Shown here one piece after another: positions 61,020-64,000 of a stretch of 64,000 nucleotides of DNA. The translations under genes were made by a program, and so were the position numbers. The stretch spans positions 186,001 to 250,000 of the forward strand of contig JAODUP010000430.1 in NCBI GenBank assembly GCA_025642065.1, read 5' to 3'. This DNA comes from Paralvinella palmiformis (lineage: Eukaryota; Annelida; Polychaeta; Terebellida; Alvinellidae). Numbering within the stretch: the first letter of the stretch is position 1; each line of letters starts with the position of its first letter. The notes beneath the pieces were generated by a model. The model did no database searches. It was not told where the DNA came from and saw only the letters and a list, made by a program, of their open reading frames with translations.

Positions 61020-63156
61020 CACACATGTACACAATTCAATAATTGCAAAGTTTAAAACAAAGCAATACATATGAAAAGGAAATATTTGCTTCAGTATTTC
61101 ATATTAGACCCAGTGATTAAAATTAAAATATACATTTAACAATGTTACAAGATACGATAAAGCTGATCTGAGAACAGAACAAACCTTAAGCTCCTCTATC
61201 TGGATCTTTGCAGAACGTGGATCAGCTGCTATCTTAGACATGTTGGCAAATTTGGTCTCTGCTTGAGGCATCCATGAATTAATGGCCTGTTGTTTGGAAA
61301 AAGGAAAGTAAGTGAATGATATGGATATAACCAGTGAACATCGTGCAATGCGTGAATCACAGCTCACACTGTGCATTATACTACACCAATAATTTCGGCA
61401 ATTAGACCCTCCATTGATCTCTCACCTCAAGCGTCTGGTCATATCGTTCAGCTTTGTCTAGGGCATTGTCGAGTTCTTCATGACGTTCCTTGATGCCATC
61501 AGAGATCTCTTCCAACAAGGTGTCCAGGTCATCATGAACCTTTTCTATTTCAGTCTGTCCAGGAACACCACACAGTGATGCTAATCTCTCTCCGGTCTTC
61601 TGACATTCTGAGATCGGGTGTTCTGCTCTGGCCAGGTCAGTCTCTATGGCCTACGTGGATAACAAAATTTAGAATTCCATTAACATGGCAGAATTCTCCG
61701 ATTCACTAATTCCCTCATTGCAAAATTGCCTTTATCATGGCCAAATTTAAACCTCTGATTTTCCGATATCCTCCACAAAGTATTTTGTTCATAGATCTTC
61801 AAGGTCACTTTCAAAAACCTATAAGCACCAATATATCTCACGAAAATGTGTTCTATTTAAACAAATGTTAATTTCCGTAGAATAGATAAAAACTTCACAT
61901 TGCCACCACACATTAAGTGACAAATACATGCACTTTCATAAAAGATCATAAAAGTGAAAAGACAAAATAACAAAATAAGGAAACATATTGCTATAAACTC
62001 AAAAACTGTCAACAGTGCAACATATCATCACCTGTAACTCTCGAAGCTGTTCTTTTATAGTGGCTGGATCAATTCCTGGAGAATCTTGGGAGAACAGGTT
62101 GTCTTGTAAATCTCGCAATATTTGAAGGGCAATCTGTTGATCTTGCTGGAATTTCTCTGCCACTCCAAGAGTCTCTTCCAGTTTATCGCCCATAACTTGG
62201 GTGTGATGACGGATGTTATCAGTCAGCGTATTTAGATCCTGAAGCTTTGAACGCAGATCCTCACACTCTTCAGTATTTTCTGGTGTTTCCTGCTCCAGGA
62301 CACCAGCAGCAGCTTCTTTGACATGACGAATTGCCATCTGGCGACGTTCCACATCATCAATGATCGCCTATAAAGGATAATTCAAGTCGTGAAATGTACA
62401 AGATACCATCAGCTTGTTGTTATATCAGTGATTCTTGTACAGAGTTTCAGCTTTTATGAACCAAACATAATCAATAACTTGATTAACAAGTCTGCTACTA
62501 TACTAATGTGGTCTTACATTATTCTCAGCTATCTGTTCCCGCAGAACATCGGGACTCGCACCTATTGAATCAGCATGTTCTGTCTGATCTTTGAGATAAT
62601 GCAGTTCTTCCAGAAGGCCATCAATGGTGTCACTGACCTAAGAACGAACAATGTCACATAATTTTATGATATGTAACACTAGCTTATCCTGTGCAGTAAT
62701 TGTTGGGGTGATTAATTAACAATGGTCAAAAACAAGTAAGATAAAGAGCTGATATCATTGGAATAAAAATTATCATGAAAGAAATAGGTGTCTCTTTGAA
62801 CTGAACGTTCAATCAGCAAACTGAAATATTCAGTTGAACAATTAAAACATTCATACATAACAAAATTTAAAAAGGCTAACCAATCAGCTTTAATTTTGAG
62901 ATACAGTGCTGACAGTGATACTAAACACCATAATTGATCTACTTACATCAGATGTTACACTCCTGAAGGCCTCATCAAGCTGATTCAGCCTCTCTCTGAT
63001 GGCTCCTTTCACATCATCATATTTCTGCGTGACATGATCCAGGTCTTCCTTCAGATCAGAAGCATCCTCATCAGTACACAACTCCATTAATTCAAGGCCA
63101 GTATTTTTCAGATCCTGAACCAGAGGCTTGTGATCCTCAATGATCCTTTGAGTCAC
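30360..63156 (-). CDS. Spectraplakin (MACF1/dystonin/shot family), 3' half: 27 coding exons
   Basis: This is a giant cytolinker that couples actin to microtubules in the cytoplasm; only its C-terminal part is here. The 27 exons splice with GT-AG sites and consistent phases into 1,582 residues. Fragment residues 1 to about 1160 are spectrin repeats (roughly ten helical triplets), about 1161-1250 an EF-hand pair with loops [12 protein letters not shown] and [12 protein letters not shown], about 1264-1335 a GAS2 domain with the signature VMVRVGGGW and the ending NDPCR, and 1336-1582 a Ser/Arg/Pro-rich tail. The order spectrin repeats, EF-EF, GAS2, GSR-rich tail is diagnostic for spectraplakins. 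The GAS2 domain lacks the short insert after KYR that I recall in vertebrate paralogues. Exons 1-13 and 16-20 are all phase 0. The actin-binding, plakin and upstream spectrin parts must lie beyond 64000. The family call is very secure; the exact orthologue name depends on phylum. Confidence 0.95.
32580..32750 (-). CDS. Spectraplakin exon 26 (Ser/Lys-rich tail)
   Basis: The exon has 171 nt with acceptor tttcag and donor GTAGGT in phase 1. An alternative GTGACA donor 4 nt further on would shift the frame. It encodes a basic, low-complexity tail ([18 protein letters not shown]) without recognisable domains. Phases match both neighbours exactly. Confidence 0.88.
33403..33528 (-). CDS. Spectraplakin exon 25 (post-GAS2 tail)
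   Basis: The exon has 126 nt, split codons at both ends, acceptor tttttag and donor GTGTGT. It encodes [20 protein letters not shown] and then a basic Ser/Arg stretch, matching the AKGRTNMELREKF segment that follows GAS2 in vertebrates. Confidence 0.95.
34377..34494 (-). CDS. Spectraplakin exon 24 (core of GAS2 domain)
   Basis: The exon has 118 nt with acceptor ttccag, and it ends in phase 1 at GTAAGC. It contains [20 protein letters not shown] and then [10 protein letters not shown], the most conserved segment of the microtubule-binding GAS2 domain. Confidence 0.98.
35376..35513 (-). CDS. Spectraplakin exon 23 (start of GAS2 domain)
   Basis: The exon has 138 nt, 46 codons, with acceptor tttcag and donor GTAAGT after AGG. 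It encodes a basic linker and then [20 protein letters not shown] and GEGKYR. The CxC pair and GKYR are characteristic of GAS2 (GAR) domains. Confidence 0.95.
35650..35756 (-). CDS. Spectraplakin exon 22 (EF-hand 2, atypical loop)
   Basis: The exon has 107 nt with acceptor ttgcag and donor GTAAGT. It encodes [20 protein letters not shown] followed by AFVDALKPD. The loop [12 protein letters not shown] keeps Asp at 1, 3 and 9, but position 12 (codon GCA at 35674-35676) is Ala where the family has the bidentate Glu. Calcium binding is therefore predicted to be weak or absent in this hand. Confidence 0.95.
35933..36095 (-). CDS. Spectraplakin exon 21 (EF-hand 1)
   Basis: The exon has 163 nt and ends in phase 1 at donor GTAAGC. 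It encodes [17 protein letters not shown], then a canonical calcium-binding loop [12 protein letters not shown] with acidic residues at positions 1, 3, 5 and 12, then FVDGML. Intact Ca2+ binding is expected for this hand. Confidence 0.97.
36359..36583 (-). CDS. Spectraplakin exon 20 (last spectrin repeat)
   Basis: The exon has 225 nt, 75 codons, phase 0-0. The acceptor is caacag and the donor GTACAT. It begins [20 protein letters not shown] and ends [14 protein letters not shown], the helix that precedes the EF-hand module in the family. The loop insert seen in vertebrates is much shorter here. Confidence 0.95.
37260..37436 (-). mobile_element. SINE-A copy 5 in spectraplakin intron 19, with target duplication
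   Basis: This is a complete minus-strand copy with tRNA head, B box GTTCGAATC, body and ATCAATC tail. It is flanked by the exact 12-bp direct repeat GGCAACTTGGGG at 37248-37259 and 37439-37450, which proves retrotransposition into this intron. Confidence 0.85.
37909..38097 (-). CDS. Spectraplakin exon 19 (spectrin repeat)
   Basis: The exon has 189 nt, 63 codons, phase 0-0. The acceptor is cttcag and the donor GTAAGT. It encodes [20 protein letters not shown] and then [18 protein letters not shown], matching the vertebrate NAELLEELLAWI and PIPQNIDRVKALIAEH segments. Confidence 0.95.
38416..38559 (-). CDS. Spectraplakin exon 18 (spectrin repeat)
   Basis: The exon has 144 nt, 48 codons, phase 0-0. 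The acceptor is gtttag and the donor GTAATG. It contains [20 protein letters not shown], matching the conserved EVILAVCHPD motif of the family. Confidence 0.95.
39262..39387 (-). CDS. Spectraplakin exon 17 (spectrin repeat)
   Basis: The exon has 126 nt, 42 codons, phase 0-0. The acceptor is tttcag and the donor GTAAGT. It encodes [20 protein letters not shown] and ends LIDQHE, aligned with the vertebrate LRFRGALPDD and LIDTHKE segment. Confidence 0.95.
39450..39562 (-). mobile_element. Decayed SINE-A copy in spectraplakin intron 16
   Basis: The body segment resembling AATGAAGCGAAGTCAAAGATGAAACACCC and the head can be followed on the minus strand with many substitutions. A similar but weaker trace lies at 43573-43650. 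Confidence 0.4.
40662..40729 (+). repeat. (GT)n(TA)n(GT)n in spectraplakin intron 16
   Basis: GT repeats flank about 40 bp of TA; overlapping frames are artefacts. Confidence 0.9.
41949..42034 (+). repeat. (GT)n-(CA)n inverted microsatellite in intron 16
   Basis: About 38 bp of GT-rich sequence are followed after GGAAA by about 45 bp of CA-rich sequence, so the two halves can pair as a long hairpin. Confidence 0.85.
42533..42703 (-). CDS. Spectraplakin exon 16 (spectrin repeat)
   Basis: The exon has 171 nt, 57 codons, phase 0-0. The acceptor is tttcag and the donor GTAAGT. It begins [10 protein letters not shown] and ends [11 protein letters not shown], the expected helix B/C of the repeat opened in exon 15. 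Confidence 0.95.
42704..45191 (-). other. Spectraplakin intron 15
   Basis: A 2.5-kb intron with (TA)20 at 42951 and a weak SINE-A trace at 43573-43650. The 80-codon frames at 43731 and 44927 have no splice sites in phase and no family match. Confidence 0.7.
42951..42990 (+). repeat. (TA)20 in spectraplakin intron 15
   Basis: A simple TA tract; the neighbouring intron sequence is AT-rich and otherwise featureless. Confidence 0.95.
45192..45351 (-). CDS. Spectraplakin exon 15 (shared spectrin repeat exon)
   Basis: The exon has 160 nt with acceptor atttacag and donor GTAAGC. It opens with one base that completes the split Lys codon of exon 14, then [19 protein letters not shown] and a helix with LTEWLEKAE and [10 protein letters not shown]. 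These match the vertebrate KLEEALLFSGQF and AEDQPVHGDLD region closely. In the short isoform the same bases are read in the same frame without splicing. Confidence 0.95.
45192..46535 (-). CDS. Alternative first coding exon of spectraplakin, reading into shared exon 15
   Basis: One uninterrupted frame of 448 codons runs from the ATG at 46535 to the GTAAGC donor. The last 53 full codons, plus one base, are the shared spectrin-repeat exon. The first 395 codons are unique. They are rich in Ser, Asp, Tyr and Arg, probably disordered, with a tandem YGEGDN pair (about residues 77-88), an acidic stretch ([14 protein letters not shown]) and many Ser-Pro sites. The ATG has A at -3, and an in-frame TAA lies eight codons upstream, so no longer contiguous start exists. 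Followed by exons 16-27 it predicts a 1,155-residue protein with spectrin repeats, EF-hands, GAS2 and tail, but no actin-binding head. A gactgcag acceptor-like site between the TAA and the ATG means a non-coding exon could precede it. The open frame is seen directly; the promoter and isoform are inferred. I do not recognise the unique part. Confidence 0.82.
46536..48700 (-). promoter_or_regulatory. CpG-rich candidate promoter and 5' UTR of the short spectraplakin isoform
   Basis: This stretch directly upstream of the alternative ATG is visibly richer in CpG than the neighbouring introns (for example around 47640-47760) and almost free of microsatellites until 48661. It holds a TATATAAG box in plus orientation at 47033-47040, a TGACGTAA CRE-like site near 47686-47693, a CTCF-core match at 47286-47297 and a YY1-type AAGATGGCGG at 48391-48400. 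Together with the in-frame stop before the ATG this suggests an internal promoter. The transcription start is not determined. Confidence 0.5.
50786..50822 (+). repeat. (TA)n in spectraplakin intron 14
   Basis: A simple TA tract, 4.2 kb upstream of the alternative first exon ATG. Confidence 0.95.
51452..51506 (+). repeat. (GT)n in spectraplakin intron 14
   Basis: About 55 bp of perfect GT. Confidence 0.95.
52102..52141 (+). repeat. (TA)n in spectraplakin intron 14
   Basis: A simple TA tract ending about 210 bp before the donor of exon 14. Confidence 0.95.
52352..52524 (-). CDS. Spectraplakin exon 14 (spectrin repeat; exon skipped by the short isoform)
   Basis: The exon has 173 nt with acceptor ttgtag, and it ends in phase 2 (AA) at donor GTAAGT. 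The two bases join the A that opens exon 15, giving Lys. The sequence includes [18 protein letters not shown] and ends NIIRSIVAQ. It is the last exon before the 7-kb intron that holds the alternative first exon. Confidence 0.92.
54421..54534 (-). CDS. Spectraplakin exon 13 (spectrin repeat)
   Basis: The exon has 114 nt, 38 codons, phase 0-0. The acceptor is ttttag and the donor GTAAGT. It encodes [18 protein letters not shown], a textbook spectrin helix A. Confidence 0.93.
54679..54885 (-). CDS. Spectraplakin exon 12 (spectrin repeat, highly conserved)
   Basis: The exon has 207 nt, 69 codons, phase 0-0. The acceptor is ttgtag and the donor GTACGC. The segments [14 protein letters not shown] and [14 protein letters not shown] match the dystonin/MACF1 repeats near the C-terminal end as I know them. 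This is among the strongest family evidence in the window. Confidence 0.95.
55377..55532 (-). CDS. Spectraplakin exon 11 (spectrin repeat)
   Basis: The exon has 156 nt, 52 codons, phase 0-0. The acceptor is gtacag and the donor GTATGT after AGA. It contains the helix A motif [13 protein letters not shown]. Confidence 0.9.
55935..56105 (-). CDS. Spectraplakin exon 10 (spectrin repeat)
   Basis: The exon has 171 nt, 57 codons, phase 0-0. The acceptor is ttttag and the donor GTCAGT after AGG. It is Glu/Arg/Leu-rich and ends TRNKAERKR. Confidence 0.85.
56473..56601 (-). CDS. Spectraplakin exon 9 (spectrin repeat)
   Basis: The exon has 129 nt, 43 codons, phase 0-0. The acceptor is ttccag and the donor GTAAGT. 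It contains the helix A motif [15 protein letters not shown]. Confidence 0.9.
56827..57021 (-). CDS. Spectraplakin exon 8 (spectrin repeat)
   Basis: The exon has 195 nt, 65 codons, phase 0-0. The acceptor is attacag and the donor is GTCTGT after GAG. An in-frame alternative donor lies about 40 nt further on, but the chosen one gives the correct helix length into the next exon. It ends [11 protein letters not shown]. Confidence 0.8.
57521..57553 (+). repeat. (TA)n in spectraplakin intron 7
   Basis: A simple TA tract. Confidence 0.95.
58487..58642 (-). CDS. Spectraplakin exon 7 (spectrin repeat)
   Basis: The exon has 156 nt, 52 codons, phase 0-0. The acceptor is ttgcag and the donor GTGAGATT. 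It begins [17 protein letters not shown] and continues directly from the helix of the previous exon. Confidence 0.9.
60031..60315 (-). mobile_element. SINE-C copy 2 in spectraplakin intron 6
   Basis: On the minus strand the head (TTGGCCTCATGGGCAGAGCA) precedes AGGAGTTTTTCATCCAGCCA and ACTGGCAAGGTTTTCTCCAC, matching copy 1. The element ends in an ATT repeat (plus-strand 60031-60047). Confidence 0.65.
60593..60763 (-). CDS. Spectraplakin exon 6 (spectrin repeat)
   Basis: The exon has 171 nt, 57 codons, phase 0-0. The acceptor is aacaag and the donor GTATTATC. It ends with the helix C type motif [16 protein letters not shown], which includes the conserved Trp. Confidence 0.85.
60897..61032 (+). 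repeat. (GT)n-(TA)n-(CA)n palindromic microsatellite in intron 5
   Basis: GT-rich blocks with TACACATGTGTGTGTATGTA lead into about 40 bp of TA, then TACATATACACACATGTACA, so the arms can pair across the TA core. Confidence 0.85.
61185..61286 (-). CDS. Spectraplakin exon 5 (spectrin repeat, short)
   Basis: The exon has 102 nt, 34 codons, phase 0-0. The acceptor is caacag and the donor GTTTGT, a weaker site. It contains the helix A signature [12 protein letters not shown] with the conserved Trp. Confidence 0.85.
61426..61650 (-). CDS. Spectraplakin exon 4 (spectrin repeat)
   Basis: The exon has 225 nt, 75 codons, phase 0-0. The acceptor is acgtag and the donor GTGAGAG after CTTGAG. It encodes [14 protein letters not shown] through [10 protein letters not shown]. 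Confidence 0.9.
62032..62367 (-). CDS. Spectraplakin exon 3 (about one full spectrin repeat)
   Basis: The exon has 336 nt, 112 codons, phase 0-0. The acceptor is ttatag and the donor GTGATG after TTACAG. It is the largest spectrin-repeat exon in the window and is rich in Glu, Gln, Leu and Lys with heptad-like spacing. Confidence 0.9.
62518..62637 (-). CDS. Spectraplakin exon 2 (spectrin repeat)
   Basis: The exon has 120 nt, 40 codons, phase 0-0. The acceptor is cttag and the donor GTAAGAC. It encodes [15 protein letters not shown] and continues the helix of the preceding exon. The flanking introns are about 310 and 150 nt. Confidence 0.85.
62947..63156 (-). CDS. Spectraplakin exon 1 of window (spectrin repeat)
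   Basis: The exon has 210 nt, 70 codons, phase 0-0, with acceptor ttacaag before GTG ACT and donor GTAAG. It encodes helical, charged spectrin-repeat sequence ([16 protein letters not shown] at the start). It is the most upstream exon seen; the intron above it runs to the window edge. Confidence 0.85.
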
Positions 63157-64000
63157 CTTGTAATAAAATAAATATACACAAAATTAATCAACTATTAAGT
63201 TTACCTCTTTTTTCTGATTTCAGGACTCCATTTTTCTATTTTATATATATATATATATATATATTGAAAATGTTTTAGCAACTTGAAACTAAGGTTTGTT
63301 CAAAATTAAAAGGACTCATTAAAAACACAAAAACTTTCACAGGACATAACATAGTTTATATTTATTGCATAACAAAACTATTTTCATCAATATATTTGTC
63401 TTTTTGAAGAGCATCATTTTAATCACAGATTAAAATACTTATAACAAGCAATATTATTGTGGGGCCAATCTTTGATAGCCCAATTAAGCTGCTGAATATG
63501 GTGACAGATGTAAATAGATGGTTCAAAATGTTTTTGCATCCTTACAATTAAAACTCCTTTAAAAAAGGAATTGTGACTATAAATAGTTTTTGACAGACAT
63601 ATATTTCATTGCTAAGGCCATTGTTTTTTCAATAGTTGTTTTACAAAGCCACCGATCACAGCTGATCACAGCTGAAACGGGTCGCTGGGAAATAAATTTG
63701 ACTTTTATTCTTTTTATTATTTTCACGCTGACCCATCTGAACACTGTGCAGAAGCAGATTAGGCTACCACACAGCCTAACCCAAGATGGGGACAGGTCAG
63801 TTCCAAGTTGAAATTATTTCAGTTATTTCTACAGTAAATTGGTCTTCAAGCATAGAAATCCTGTAAATTTAAACTAACTATAACTCCCCCCACTCATCGA
63901 GAAACACATAAATAGTTCGAACTGTGTGGAGATCTACTTAAAATCGCCATCGAAAATATCGCTGTCATAAGGCTGGCCCCAATAAAAGTATATGTGCATT
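63157..64000 (-). other. Intron upstream of exon 1, continuing past the window
   Basis: The stretch holds (TA)12 at 63241-63264 and AT-rich sequence. No further spectrin exon is seen before the window edge. Confidence 0.7.

Overview
This is eukaryotic, intron-rich genomic DNA from an invertebrate animal, most likely a lophotrochozoan and probably a mollusc. The reasons are AT-rich sequence, long introns, very many (CA)n, (TA)n, (CT)n and (AAT)n microsatellites, several tRNA-derived SINE families, decayed LINE 3' ends, and an invertebrate-style spectraplakin gene. The phylum is an inference from overall texture; no species marker is visible.

Right half (about 29.1-63.2 kb, minus strand): the 3' half of one spectraplakin gene (the shot / MACF1 / dystonin / VAB-10 family of actin-microtubule cross-linkers). 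I traced 27 coding exons by splice sites, reading phase and family alignment. They join without a break into the last 1,582 residues: about ten spectrin repeats, a pair of EF-hands, the GAS2 microtubule-binding domain and a Ser/Arg/Thr-Pro-rich tail. The N-terminal part of the gene lies beyond base 64000. A 1,344-nt exon in the 7-kb intron 14 (coding 45192-46535) supplies an alternative start. It encodes a Ser-rich, apparently disordered 395-residue head and runs without splicing through a splice acceptor into a shared spectrin-repeat exon, giving a predicted 1,155-residue short isoform. The DNA upstream of it (46.5-48.7 kb) is CpG-rich and largely repeat-free, like a promoter.

Middle (about 16-29 kb): intergenic DNA filled with decayed mobile elements. 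It holds a ZBED5-like hAT transposase pseudogene (26.1-27.8 kb), four LINE fragments, a complete tRNA-derived SINE with a 14-bp target duplication, an array of 30-bp tandem repeats, and very long microsatellites.

Left part (1-15.9 kb): the first coding exon of a tetraspanin gene (15809-15871, minus strand) starts here. No second exon was found, so 1-15808 is probably its first intron, or part of it. The stretch carries SINEs, three minisatellite arrays and a palindromic MITE-like element whose second copy sits in a (TA)n microsatellite upstream of the tetraspanin exon.

Both genes are on the minus strand, spectraplakin upstream of tetraspanin, and nothing suggests they work together. No real tRNA, rRNA, CRISPR or prokaryotic feature is present. 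All exon boundaries are read by eye from GT-AG sites and frame; no alignment or RNA evidence was available.
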